Source: Haladaptatus sp. R4 (GTDB taxonomy: Archaea; Halobacteriota; Halobacteria; Halobacteriales; Haladaptataceae). From it: a stretch of 64,000 nucleotides of DNA. The stretch covers positions 1 through 64,000 of the forward strand of contig NZ_LWHG01000011.1 in NCBI RefSeq assembly GCF_001625445.1, in the 5' to 3' direction. Shown here one piece after another: positions 1-9,030 of this stretch. Numbering within the stretch: the first letter of the stretch is position 1; each line of letters begins with the position of its first letter. A program made the position numbers and the translations under genes. The notes below the pieces were generated by a model. That model did no database searches. It had not been told where the DNA came from and worked only from the letters and a program-made list of their open reading frames with translations.

Positions 1-941
<941 letters not shown>

Positions 942-1130
942 GTCGCTGAACACAAGGTTCAGCGTATAGGCGGAGACACTCTCAAAGAGAGTGTATCACA
1001 TATCACACGTTCGGGACACCATATCGGAAACCGACAAGGTGTCACCGAACTACCAAGGCTAACATCAGATTCCATCGTATACGGCTGACCGCAGGGGTGG
1101 AATCCTCATTTCCTTCGGATTTGAACGGAG
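942..1130 (-). other. 16S rRNA leader (external transcribed spacer)
   Basis: This stretch lies between the 16S 5' end and the nearest promoter-like element. It holds a perfect 8-bp hairpin at 976-994 (ACACTCTC, loop AAA, GAGAGTGT). In haloarchaea the leader pairs with sequence beyond the 16S 3' end to form the processing stem with a bulge-helix-bulge; that partner is outside the window, so the stem cannot be confirmed here. No coding potential is seen. Confidence 0.7.
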
Positions 1131-1141
1131 GCGAGGAAGGG

Positions 1142-1165
1142 TATTAAACCCTTCGAACCTCGTTC
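1142..1165 (-). promoter_or_regulatory. Proximal rRNA promoter candidate
   Basis: On the minus strand a TTCGA element is followed by a TATA-like TTTAATA (plus positions 1142-1148). This resembles haloarchaeal rRNA promoters, but its box differs from the CTTAAG boxes of the four upstream copies, so it is the least certain of the series. Confidence 0.5.
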
Positions 1166-1239
1166 GATCCGAGATTGTGAGACGGTTTGAACGCCTCACA
1201 GATCGCGTTTTGAGTCTTTCTTCGCGTTTGTATCCAAGC

Positions 1240-1265
1240 GCCCTCTACCACTTAAGGGCGTCGGA
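1240..1265 (-). promoter_or_regulatory. rRNA tandem promoter, copy 1 of the CTTAAG series
   Basis: The minus strand reads CGACGCCCTTAAGTGGTAGA, with the TATA-like CTTAAG at 1251-1256. It is followed by a GGGCG start-site-like region, as in known haloarchaeal rrn promoters. Confidence 0.75.
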
Positions 1266-1320
1266 TCTCGCTCGCCTCCGGCGGTTTGTGGCCGGGGGCG
1301 CGTTCACATTCAATCCAATG

Positions 1321-1347
1321 CCCCCTTTGTACTTAAGGGCACCGGAT
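1321..1347 (-). promoter_or_regulatory. rRNA tandem promoter, copy 2
   Basis: The minus strand reads CCGGTGCCCTTAAGTACAAA then GGGGGCATTGGATTG, with the CTTAAG core at 1332-1337, 81 bp upstream of copy 1. It shares its box and both flanks with the neighbouring copies. Confidence 0.78.
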
Positions 1348-1401
1348 TCGTCGTGTTTCGTTCGTCCCAAACCGAGGGACGCCGTCGACATTACATCCGA
1401 G

Positions 1402-1430
1402 TGCCCCCATACACTTAAGGGCATTGGATT
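1402..1430 (-). promoter_or_regulatory. rRNA tandem promoter, copy 3
   Basis: The minus strand reads CCAATGCCCTTAAGTGTATG then GGGGCACTCGGATG, with the CTTAAG core at 1414-1419, 82 bp upstream of copy 2. Flanks are nearly the same as in copy 2, which suggests unit duplication. Confidence 0.78.
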
Positions 1431-1540
1431 GGCTTTCTTTCGCCCGAAACCCAACCAACACATCGTGAAATGTGATGGGTTTCCGGCTGACACCTCGCGG
1501 GATGACCACGAGGCGTCCTTCGCATTTACTCAAAGTCGGG

Positions 1541-1565
1541 GGTTAGACTTAAGCCCGTCGAATGA
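1541..1565 (-). promoter_or_regulatory. rRNA tandem promoter, copy 4 (distal)
   Basis: The minus strand reads TTCGACGGGCTTAAGTCTAA then CCCCCGAC, with the CTTAAG core at 1548-1553. It carries the most complete TTCGA upstream element of the series. Confidence 0.72.
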
Positions 1566-1950
1566 AACTCTCATAGGCACAGATTAACTAGCATTATATC
1601 TCAAAGTAAGCCCGCAAAAGAGAGAAATAGTTCACCAATGGTCATTGATTTCGAGTAATCGAGCAAGTGGGCAACCGATGCGACTCGAAGGGAACACAAC
1701 CCGGGTAGTTCGGTTAGTCGCGGTTTAGCGTGTTGAACGGCTACCGCTACTGGTCGAGAGAACTATTGCGCGAGTGGAAGATCGAACCGTCATCCCACGC
1801 GTCGTGCGTTCAGTCCGGCCGGATGTGCCTCGCGCATCCGTGTTGTTTTTGTGAGCGAGCAAAAAGGCTTCTGCATGCGCTACGCGCATGCGAAGAATAC
1901 TATACTATGTTGCAGTCGAATAAAACTCTCGGTGATTGAGTACGTTCGAT
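1566..1950. other. Intergenic region between rrn promoters and mc1
   Basis: No convincing gene is seen on either strand. A 69-residue frame from 1730 to 1939 has no family resemblance and atypical composition. The only clear structure is the hairpin at 1868-1895. Confidence 0.6.
1868..1895 (-). terminator. GC-rich hairpin downstream of mc1, possible terminator
   Basis: An inverted repeat (CTTC-T-GCATGCGC, loop TAC, GCGCATGCGAAG) with one bulged base lies about 55 bp past the mc1 stop. It has no T-run directly after it on the minus strand, so it may be an mRNA-stabilising or regulatory hairpin instead. Confidence 0.4.
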
Positions 1951-2259
1951 TCACTCGTCCAGGTGCTCGATGCCCTGTTTGGAGACGTTTGCCTCGGTGA
2001 TTTCGGTCGGCATCCAGTCTGGTTTGTCGTCAGGGGCCTCCTCGTGCCATGCCCAACCCTCGTAGATGTGGACTTTGTCGGTACCCTTCTCTCGAAGTCG
2101 GAGTTCGACTTTGTCCGCCGCATCTTCGGAACTACCTGGGTCGAGTCGACGTGCTGCTTTGAGCGCAGCCTGTCGAGGGGTGTTCCCCGAAAAGACACTC
2201 GATTCATCTCCATCCGATTGGCGCAGTGCAAAGTTCCGCTTACCATCGTCACGTACCAT
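1951..2259 (-). CDS. Non-histone chromosomal protein MC1
   Basis: A 102-residue protein of the archaeal MC1 family, monomeric DNA-binding and DNA-bending proteins that coat the chromosome in haloarchaea and methanosarcinas. The whole domain is present: KRNFALR near residue 7, SVFSGNTPRQAALKAARRLD at 20-40, VELRLREKGTDKVHIYEGW in the middle, then TEANVSKQGIEHLDE. The ATG at 2259 is chosen because GGAGGAG lies just before it and family members begin MVRxD. However, the TATA box at 2297-2306 would place the transcript start near 2274, where an in-frame ATG could add five residues by leaderless initiation. It lies upstream of, and co-directional with, the rRNA operon. Confidence 0.93.
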   Translation of the reverse strand: MVRDDGKRNFALRQSDGDESSVFSGNTPRQAALKAARRLDPGSSEDAADKVELRLREKGTDKVHIYEGWAWHEEAPDDKPDWMPTEITEANVSKQGIEHLDE

Positions 2260-2296
2260 GGTTTTCTCCTCCATGCCAACCCAGCACAGGGGCCAC

Positions 2297-2306
2297 TATA
2301 AATATA
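2297..2306 (-). promoter_or_regulatory. TATA box of mc1
   Basis: The minus strand reads TATATTTATA, about 26 bp upstream of the first in-frame ATG at 2274. Confidence 0.65.
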
Positions 2307-2460
2307 TCGCCGATATGAGCGGTTTTCGGCGATAGACATAAATAGGAGAGTTCCGCAGTATCGTGATTTCACTCCGGAAAAACAGGCCGAGCAAGGTAAG
2401 TGGCCTCGGCTCATAGGGCATTTCTAAGAGAGACAAAGCGGAACAGTACGGTAGAAAACA

Positions 2461-2470
2461 CTTAAGTACA
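2461..2470 (+). promoter_or_regulatory. TATA box of the AbrB-like gene
   Basis: CTTAAGTACA lies about 40 bp before the ATG at 2503, giving a predicted leader of some 13 nt. Confidence 0.5.
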
Positions 2471-2502
2471 TCCTACGGTGAAGGACTGCATAAGATACCG
2501 CG

Positions 2503-2700
2503 ATGGTACGGAAAAAGAAGCTCAGCCCGAGTGGCGCGAAAGACGAAGACGGAGAATATCACAACGTCCACGTCAACCTACACGAAGACGAACTCGCCGT
2601 CGCTGGCATGGAGATCGGTGACGAAGTCTTTGTGCGAGTTCGGGAAGACAAGATCATTATCCAGAAGGCGGATAAAGACGAGGTCGAACACGAATTTTAG
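2503..2700 (+). CDS. Small AbrB/SpoVT-like protein
   Basis: A 65-residue acidic protein. After a basic start (MVRKKKLSPSG), residues about 20-57 read as a swapped-hairpin AbrB-type motif: VHVNLHEDELAVAGMEIGDE, then VFVRVREDKIIIQKA. In this family such domains bind DNA as dimers, either as transition-state-like regulators or as antitoxins. No toxin gene is adjacent, since the next gene is pyrD, so a free-standing regulator is more likely. It has its own TATA box, and pyrD begins 42 bp after its stop, so the two could be co-transcribed. The fold assignment is inferred from the pattern and not certain. Confidence 0.7.
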   Translation: MVRKKKLSPSGAKDEDGEYHNVHVNLHEDELAVAGMEIGDEVFVRVREDKIIIQKADKDEVEHEF

Positions 2701-2742
2701 GTCGCCGCGGGCATCCCGCAGGTGATTTTCATTCGAAGAACG

Positions 2743-3801
2743 ATGAACGGATACGACGTCGTTAAACCACTTTTATTCCAGTTGCCAGCAGAGCGTGCTC
2801 ACGGCACGGTTCACACGCTCTTGAGAACGGTGCAGGGGACACCGGCCGAGCGATTGCTCGGGATGTACTACCGGGTCACCGACCCCCGTCTGACGGTCGA
2901 CGCGTTCGGCCAGACGTTTCCCAACCCGGTCGGTATCGCTGCCGGGTTCGATAAGAACGCGGAAATTCCCTCCGCATTGGCGAGCCTCGGGTTCGGACAC
3001 GTGGAGATTGGGGGTGTGACTGCGGACGCCCAACCGGGCAACCCGAAACCGCGAATGTTCCGACTCCGCGAGGACGAAGGCATCATCAACCGAATGGGGT
3101 TCAACAACCACGGGGCCGACAGAATCGGTGCGCGCATGGCAATGCAGTCGCTCCCGGACGTTCCCGTGGGAGCGAACATCGGGAAGTCGAAGACGACACC
3201 ATTGGAGACGGCAGAGGAGGACTATCTGTACAGCTACGAGCGCGTCTCCTCGCACGCCGACTACTTCGTCGTGAACGTCTCCAGTCCGAACACGCCCGGT
3301 CTACGTGAACTTCAGAACCGCGAGAACCTCGAACGGATCTTGATGACGCTACAGGATGCAGGCGCGAGTCCGTTACTCGTGAAGCTCTCGCCGGACCTGC
3401 CGGAGCCAGCGATAGCGGACGCACTCGACCTCGTGACGGAACTCGGGTTGGATGGCGTCATCGCCACGAACACGACGACCGACCGTCCCGAAACGCTCCG
3501 CAGCGAATACCGCGACGAAGATGGCGGGCTATCGGGAATGCCGATCCAAACGCGTGCAACGGAGATGGTTCGATTCGCCGCCGAACGGGTTGACGTTCCG
3601 ATCATCGGCGTGGGGGGAATCTTCACCGCCGAGGACGCGTACGAGAAGATTCGTGCAGGTGCCCACGTCGTCCAGTTGTACACCGGTCTCATCTATCAAG
3701 GGCCGTCGATTGCCCGGGATATCAACGAAGGACTGCTGGAGCTTCTCGAACGGGACGGCTACGACGGTATCGAGGACGCCATCGGAGCGGACCTTTCGTA
3801 G
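2743..3801 (+). CDS. pyrD: Dihydroorotate dehydrogenase (quinone type)
   Basis: A 352-residue enzyme of the class 2 (membrane-linked, quinone-reducing) family, oxidising dihydroorotate to orotate in pyrimidine synthesis. The N-terminal PLLFQLPAERAHGTVH helix is the class 2 membrane/quinone element. FMN-barrel motifs follow: NPVGIAAGFDKN, GHVEIGGVTADAQPGNPKPR, NRMGFNNHGAD, and VVNVSSPNTPGLRELQ, where class 2 enzymes use a serine base. Near the end IIGVGGIFTAEDAYEKIRAG and LYTGLIYQGP bind the FMN phosphate. The ATG at 2743 is preferred to a GTG at 2722 because the family starts near the YDVxKPLLF motif. Confidence 0.95.
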   Translation: MNGYDVVKPLLFQLPAERAHGTVHTLLRTVQGTPAERLLGMYYRVTDPRLTVDAFGQTFPNPVGIAAGFDKNAEIPSALASLGFGHVEIGGVTADAQPGNPKPRMFRLREDEGIINRMGFNNHGADRIGARMAMQSLPDVPVGANIGKSKTTPLETAEEDYLYSYERVSSHADYFVVNVSSPNTPGLRELQNRENLERILMTLQDAGASPLLVKLSPDLPEPAIADALDLVTELGLDGVIATNTTTDRPETLRSEYRDEDGGLSGMPIQTRATEMVRFAAERVDVPIIGVGGIFTAEDAYEKIRAGAHVVQLYTGLIYQGPSIARDINEGLLELLERDGYDGIEDAIGADLS

Positions 3802-3812
3802 GGAATCACTCG

Positions 3813-4271
3813 TCAGGCATCACGCCGCAGTTCGAGAAACTCGTACTCCCCACCGTTGGTTTCCTGTACGAACACCTCGACGCGCTCGAATCCAACCTTC
3901 TCGTAGACGGAAATCGCGCGGTCGTTGAACGTCGCAACGGCGAGGGAGAACTCCTCGGGGTCGTACTCCTTCCGAGCGAACGCCAACCCGGCTTCGACGA
4001 ACGACCGTCCGTTGCCTCGTCCAGTGAGGTGGGGACACATTCCGAGCCCTATTTCGAGCGTGCCATCCGAGAATTCGAACGAGAAGAAGCCGACGCGTTC
4101 GTCATCCGCGCCGAACACCGCGTACTTGCCGTCCCAGTTAGTCGGATTCGTGAACAGCGCCAAATCCTCGGGTTCGCTCCCCATGTCGTAGAAATCGTAC
4201 GGCGGGTCGTAGTGCCACGAGACGATGGCGCGCACATCGTCCACTGTGATAGGCCGAAATTCGTAGTTCAT
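3813..4271 (-). CDS. GNAT-family N-acetyltransferase
   Basis: A 152-residue protein of the GCN5-related acetyltransferase fold, expected to transfer an acetyl group from acetyl-CoA to an amine. Motif A is visible as GLGMCPHLTGRGNGRSF (about residues 75-92), where the RGNG loop replaces the usual Q/RxxGxG/A that grips CoA pyrophosphate. Motif B follows as FNDRAISVYEKVGFER, typical of RimI-like members. The substrate cannot be told. It is convergent with pyrD, with 11 bp between stops, and lies upstream of pheT on the same strand. Confidence 0.88.
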   Translation of the reverse strand: MNYEFRPITVDDVRAIVSWHYDPPYDFYDMGSEPEDLALFTNPTNWDGKYAVFGADDERVGFFSFEFSDGTLEIGLGMCPHLTGRGNGRSFVEAGLAFARKEYDPEEFSLAVATFNDRAISVYEKVGFERVEVFVQETNGGEYEFLELRRDA

Positions 4272-4303
4272 AGAAAAACCGCCACACGAAAAGGAGTTAG
4301 TCG

Positions 4304-6018
4304 TTACTCTAGTGCGCCCAGTCGGAACTCGAATCCAGTGACCGGAACCTCCAAGTCGTGCTCAACGAGCACTTCCGGATGGATTTCGCCGACGATTCCG
4401 ACGGTCTCTCCGTCGAGGACGACGGCGGCCGCACGGCCGGAGATGAACGACGGGTGCTCCGTCGGGGGCGTTTCGAGGGTCACGTCGAAGTTGCGAGCGA
4501 TGGCTTGGAGACGCGCCTTGGCGTCCTCGTAGGAGGCGTCGTAGCGCGCAAGGACGCCGGCCACGGTTCGGTGTTCGGCGACGCCCGTGTTCTCCGAGTC
4601 GTCAACCGCCGCCGCCAGACCGATTTCGATGAGGTCTTGCGGATACGTTCGGTGGGTGTTGTTCTCCAACACCATCATGAGCGAGGGAAGCGCCCACGTT
4701 CGGAGCATGGTGTAATCCTCGCTGTAGGGGTTTTTGATGGTCGCCGGAGTGCCCCCGCCGACGACGTCGGTGCTGGGTTCCACGCGCATGCGTTCGAAGT
4801 TCTCCTCCTCACTGATCATGTGGAAGTTGAGCAGGTCCTCGAAGCCGAGACCGACGAGAACCTCGCGCGCTGCGTCTTCGAGTTGCGAGCGCTCGTGTCG
4901 GCCACCGACCGTCCCCACGTCGGGGTAGCGGGGCGAGAGGTCGTTGAAGCCGTAGGCGCGGCCGATATCGTCCACGATGTCCACGGGGTGGAGCACGTCC
5001 ACGCGGTAGGGCGGGATTTCCACCTCGTAGACGACGCCCCCGTCGTCGGTCTCCTCGGCTTCGCCGGAGAGGCCGGAGTGGGCCAACAGGTCCAACACTT
5101 CGTCGGGGGTGAACTCGATACCGAGCAGGGTCTCGATGCGGTCGTGGGTGACCTCCTTGGTCGTCACCTCGAAGTCCGGCCGGACCAGCGTTCGGTCGTC
5201 GTATTCGACTTCGACTTCCTCGATGGTACCGCCGCGGGCGTCGAGCGCGTAGCAGATGATGGCACACATCTTGTCGATGGTCCACTGGTCGGTACCGGTG
5301 AGTTCGACGAACAGGTTGCGCGAGTCGGCTTCGACCTCGGTCCGGCGGCCGTTGATCACCGGCGGGAACGAGAACAGACCGATGTCGTCGTAGATGGCCG
5401 GGTAGCGGTCGTACTCCGAGACCAGATCGGCGTACTTCTCGCCGGTCGGGTGGGCGCGCAGGACTTCGTCGGCGTCATCTCGGCGTCCGCGTCGAGCGGC
5501 ACGAACCGGTCGCCGTCGGAGTCGACGCCGACGTAGCGAATCGAGTTGCCGCCCTGTTCTGTTGCGGCACTTCCCTTGAGCATCGTCAGGTCGTGAATCC
5601 CGATTGCGCCCTTCGCTCGCTTGCGACCCATCGTCGCGTGGAGTTTTTCCTGCAGTTGGATGAGCGAGTCGAGCGCGTCCTCGCTGAGGTTCACGCCGCG
5701 GACGATTGCGCCCGTGACGTAGGGACGCTCCTCGGGGACGCTCTCGTCCACCTCGATGGTCCAATCCGCGTCGTTCAGCTTCGGGACGTAGACGCCGCTG
5801 TCGTCGCCGTACTGGTAGCGGAGCGACCGTGCGACACCCTCGATGGAAAGACGGTCGAGGCGGTCCGGGGCGAACTCCAGTTGCATGTCGCCGTCCTCGG
5901 TGTCGCCTTCGTACTCCAGACCGAGGCCGAACATGTCCTCCTTGAGTTCGTCGTCGCTCTTTTCGTCGTGACCGGTCAGTTGTCGCAGTTCGTCGGGGTT
6001 GACATCGACAGTTGGCAT
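4304..6018 (-). pseudogene. pheT: Phenylalanyl-tRNA synthetase beta subunit, frameshifted
   Basis: The beta chain of the alpha2-beta2 PheRS, which holds the editing and tRNA-binding domains. The first frame (6018 down to about 5471) begins MPTVDVNPDELRQLTGHDE and ends in family sequence at LDADAEMTP. The second frame resumes with DEVLRAHPTGEKYADLVSEY and runs to 4304. One missing base between 5470 and 5471 explains the break: restoring a C on the plus strand gives MTP-DEVLRAHP. The repaired product would be about 571 residues, normal for archaeal PheT. The start ATG shares its A with the pheS stop (TGATG), so the two are translationally coupled. The gene is normally essential, so sequence error is the likeliest reading. 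Confidence 0.93.
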
Positions 6019-7532
6019 CAGTGAATCACCTCCACGTCGCGGAGCAGTTCGAGGTCACACAGCGTCCCGTGGACGTCGCGGATGTCCTCGAAGCCGTACA
6101 TCAACATCAGCAGGCGTTCCAGGGCGAGGCCCCACGCCATCACGTCGCACTCGACGCCGAGGGGTTCGAGCACCTCGGGACGGAACATCCCGCTGTTCCC
6201 GATTTCGATGAGTTCGCCCGTCTCCGGGTGGTTGCCGAACAGTTCGAAACTCGGCTCCGTGTACGGATTGTAGTGCGGCTTGAACTGGATGTCCGTGATA
6301 CCGAACTGGGCGTAGAACTCCTCGAACGTGCCCATCAGGTCACGAACCGAGAGGTCCTCGGCCATCACCCAGCCCTCGATTTGGAAGAACTCCAGCAGGT
6401 GGGTCGGGTCGAGCGTGTCGTTGCGATACACCTTTTCGACGCTGAAGAAACGCTGTGGCGGTTCCAACTCGCCCTGCGCGTAGCCCGAGAGGTACCGCAT
6501 CGACAGCGAAGTGGTGTGCCCGCGAAGCGCGATGGCTCGCGCGAAGTCCTCGTCCCACGGCGAGTGATATCCCTCGCCGTGTTCGCCGACGCCTTCGCGG
6601 TGCGCGCTATGAACGCGGTCCACGAGGTCCTCCGGCAAATCCCCGATTTCGGTGGGGTTCGACAGCGCGAACCGGTCCCAGTGGGTGCGCGCCGGGTGGT
6701 CCTGGGGCATGAACAGACAGTCGTTGATCCAGAAGTCCGCGTCCGCGTGCGGGCCGTCCATCTCCTCGAAGCCCATACCGACGAGCACGTCCTTGACGCG
6801 GTTCGCGGTCTGTCGCAGGATGTGAACCTTGCCGCCGTCGACTCGCTCGGCGTCGGCCGCGACGTTGTACTCGGCGAACTCCACGTCGCGCCAGTCGCCG
6901 GTCGTGAGCATTTCCGGTGTTAGCTGGCCGACCGTCTCGGCCGCTTCGATACCTTCCATCATCGCGGTGACTCCCGCCTCGGTCAGCGTCACGGAGCGAA
7001 CCGTCGATTCGGAGCGCTCGATCAGACCGCGGCTTTCCAACTGGTCCAGCGTGTCCTCGTCGTCCACAGATTCCCCATCCGCGAGCGCGGCGAGCGCGCT
7101 CGCTTCGTCGTCCTCGTCCGGGTTCGCGTCGGGGTCAGCCGTGATTTCGCCGCTGTCGATGCTCCCGTAGCCCTTTCGAGCGTAGTTCGAGAGGGCGATG
7201 TTCACCTGTGGACCGCCGAGTCCGGATCCCCCGATGGCTTGGCCCATCTGAACGGCGTCGTCGTCAGCCCCGGCGTCGATGGCCGCCTCGTAGAGGGCGA
7301 TTTCCGGCAGTCCGTCCTCGGCGTACTCCTCGCCTTCCTCGGTCAGCGAGACGGATTCTTCGGTTCGTTCGTCGATCGATAGCAATCCCTCGTCTTCGAG
7401 TTCGAAGACCGCACCCGTCACCGTCTCCGGTTTCAGACCGGTCTTCTCGGCGAGTTCCGCTATCGTCTGTTCCTCGTTCGCGCTCGCGGCTTCCAACACC
7501 GCGACCTGTGATTCTGGTAGTTTCATGTCCAC
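6018..7532 (-). CDS. pheS: Phenylalanyl-tRNA synthetase alpha subunit
   Basis: A 504-residue class II catalytic chain that charges tRNA-Phe. The N-terminal 200 residues hold winged-helix domains (AELAEKTGLKPETVTGAVFE and similar), as is usual in archaeal and eukaryotic alpha chains. Class II motif 1 is around NDCLFMPQDHPARTHWDRF. Motif 2 is YRNDTLDPTHLLEFFQIEGW. Motif 3 is near MAWGLALERLLMLMYGFEDI, close to the C-terminus. It is the first gene of the pheS-pheT operon, with the pheT start overlapping its stop by one base. Confidence 0.97.
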   Translation of the reverse strand: MDMKLPESQVAVLEAASANEEQTIAELAEKTGLKPETVTGAVFELEDEGLLSIDERTEESVSLTEEGEEYAEDGLPEIALYEAAIDAGADDDAVQMGQAIGGSGLGGPQVNIALSNYARKGYGSIDSGEITADPDANPDEDDEASALAALADGESVDDEDTLDQLESRGLIERSESTVRSVTLTEAGVTAMMEGIEAAETVGQLTPEMLTTGDWRDVEFAEYNVAADAERVDGGKVHILRQTANRVKDVLVGMGFEEMDGPHADADFWINDCLFMPQDHPARTHWDRFALSNPTEIGDLPEDLVDRVHSAHREGVGEHGEGYHSPWDEDFARAIALRGHTTSLSMRYLSGYAQGELEPPQRFFSVEKVYRNDTLDPTHLLEFFQIEGWVMAEDLSVRDLMGTFEEFYAQFGITDIQFKPHYNPYTEPSFELFGNHPETGELIEIGNSGMFRPEVLEPLGVECDVMAWGLALERLLMLMYGFEDIRDVHGTLCDLELLRDVEVIH

Positions 7533-7798
7533 TGGGTAGTCGTTGGTCGTATCTCCCGTTCCGCCGGTTTAGCCCTTCTGAAGACAGTCGGGCCACTCGG
7601 CTCCTGCACCCGGTTTCGTCCCCACTCCGTGAGAGGAGTCCACCGACCGCTCAAGCCGCGACAAAAAAGCCGAATCCCAGCGGTGGCCGTGGTTCGACTG
7701 CACTACTGCCATGGTGGGATTCGGATGGCATGGCTGAAGGGTGGCGTCAAATCGACAAAAGGGTTCCGGAGGGCGGTGCAAAGGAACGATCGAGCAAC

Positions 7799-8641
7799 TT
7801 AGAAAAGCGAATCCTTCGCCGAAAGCCGGAGCGTCCAATCGAACTTCGGTTTTTGGTCGGTCGGCCAACTCGCCTCGCAGGTCGCATTAATCGATTGCGT
7901 GCCTGCGTAGTTCCCATCCCATTGGACACCATACATGCCACCTGAACCGACTTTGGAATCAGGGTCGAATTTTACATGTCCTTTATTGAGCGGGAACTTC
8001 GCTGCAAGGTCGGTAACGTCAGGTGATTGTGCGGAGACAGAAACAGGACCTGATGCGAAGCTCCTGCCTGGCGAGTAGGCACCCATTTTGTATGACTTAT
8101 CTTTGAAATTGATCTGAGCTTCCAAGTTGTCAAATGACGGAATATCGCTTTTTGCACTCTGTTCCGCCTTCGAAGGACCAACTCCCGCCCAGAGCCAGAA
8201 TTGGTAGTGCTGGTTCCCGTTTTCACTTACCTTATCTGGAATACGATACAAGATGACCACTCCGTCAAGAAGAGCGTTCGCCTTTTTCTTGTCGCTATTG
8301 TCACCAAATGGTTTGCTTGCATCCCAGCTACCAACATATTCGAGACCGTGATCCGGTTCCGTCTGTGCTGTACCCCAAACCCCAGAGTTGCCGTATGAAT
8401 TGATTTTTTTGGATACGAATGAATTCAATTCGTGTTTTGACATCGCATTAGTCTCAGAAGAGATATTATTGTTACTAGTGGTTTCAGTCGATGATTGGAG
8501 GAGGCCAGCGCAACCAGCTACCGAAGTAGTCCCAATGGCAGCGGTTGTAACACCGACTTTCCGAATAAACTGACGACGACCTGCGTTTTTATTGGATGTA
8601 GAGTTCAGGGGGACTTTCATTGTCTTGCGAGATTTCTTCAT
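7799..8641 (-). CDS. Tat-exported lipoprotein of unknown function
   Basis: A 280-residue protein with a twin-arginine signal, GRRQFIRKVGVTTAAIGTTS, followed by the lipobox VAGC, so it should be lipid-anchored outside the cell membrane. A Ser/Thr/Asn-rich linker follows (SSTETTSNNNISSETNA). The rest is beta-rich and unassigned, with segments such as YQFWLWAGVGPSKAEQS and GMYGVQWDGNYAGTQSINA. Its base composition is lower in GC than its neighbours, and the upstream 390 bp are strongly AT-rich, consistent with horizontal acquisition. The predicted TATA is near 8672-8685 on the minus strand. An internal ATG at 8620 is an alternative start. No family was recognised. Confidence 0.8.
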   Translation of the reverse strand: MKKSRKTMKVPLNSTSNKNAGRRQFIRKVGVTTAAIGTTSVAGCAGLLQSSTETTSNNNISSETNAMSKHELNSFVSKKINSYGNSGVWGTAQTEPDHGLEYVGSWDASKPFGDNSDKKKANALLDGVVILYRIPDKVSENGNQHYQFWLWAGVGPSKAEQSAKSDIPSFDNLEAQINFKDKSYKMGAYSPGRSFASGPVSVSAQSPDVTDLAAKFPLNKGHVKFDPDSKVGSGGMYGVQWDGNYAGTQSINATCEASWPTDQKPKFDWTLRLSAKDSLF

Positions 8642-9030
8642 GAATCACTCAGTCGAATCTTAGTACAATTTGGATACTCATAAACATTCTTGTATGAAAA
8701 ATAGTGTGGCAGATCGAAATTATACTGTCTTCGCGTACTTGCCACCGGCGAGGTGGAAGTTGTAATGGAATCCTCGACCCGTACCCGCTGGCCGTTCTTC
8801 CCTACAGCAACCGGTGAATGCTTCTTGACCACCGTTGCGGTCACCGATCCACTCAATGAAATACCATTTTATGGTGTAGTTTTACATTATATAATACGTT
8901 CTATCCTATTAAAGAAATTGTATATTTTATTTTTTTATTTGTATTAGGTATTTATTTAACTATTTTGATTAATGCCAGATTCGAGGCGAATAAGCAAAGT
9001 AATAATCAATGAAACTACAACATACGATTG
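8642..9030. other. AT-rich intergenic region
   Basis: A 390-bp stretch with no credible gene. Positions 8870-8975 are almost pure A/T, with many TATA-like words. Short frames here have no family resemblance. It probably holds the divergent promoters for the lipoprotein on the left and the methyltransferase on the right. Confidence 0.6.

Noticed and set aside
1177-1587. 136-residue open frame over the rRNA promoter region
   Set aside because: It spans repeated promoter elements and its composition follows them; no homology pattern.
1730-1939. 69-residue plus-strand frame
   Set aside because: Cys/Arg-rich random-looking sequence, no promoter, overlaps a hairpin.
2503-2700. Toxin-antitoxin module with the AbrB-like protein as antitoxin
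   Set aside because: The neighbours are pyrD and an empty region; no toxin-like gene is adjacent.
5465-5480. Programmed frameshift in pheT
   Set aside because: There is no slippery heptamer or downstream structure evident, and two other genes nearby have the same kind of break.
4358-5536. Long plus-strand frame (392 residues) opposite pheT
   Set aside because: Antisense shadow of the GC-rich pheT coding sequence; its Val/Glu/Arg-rich text is typical of such shadows.
6012-6923. Plus-strand frame of 303 residues opposite pheS
   Set aside because: Shadow of pheS codon bias; no motif.
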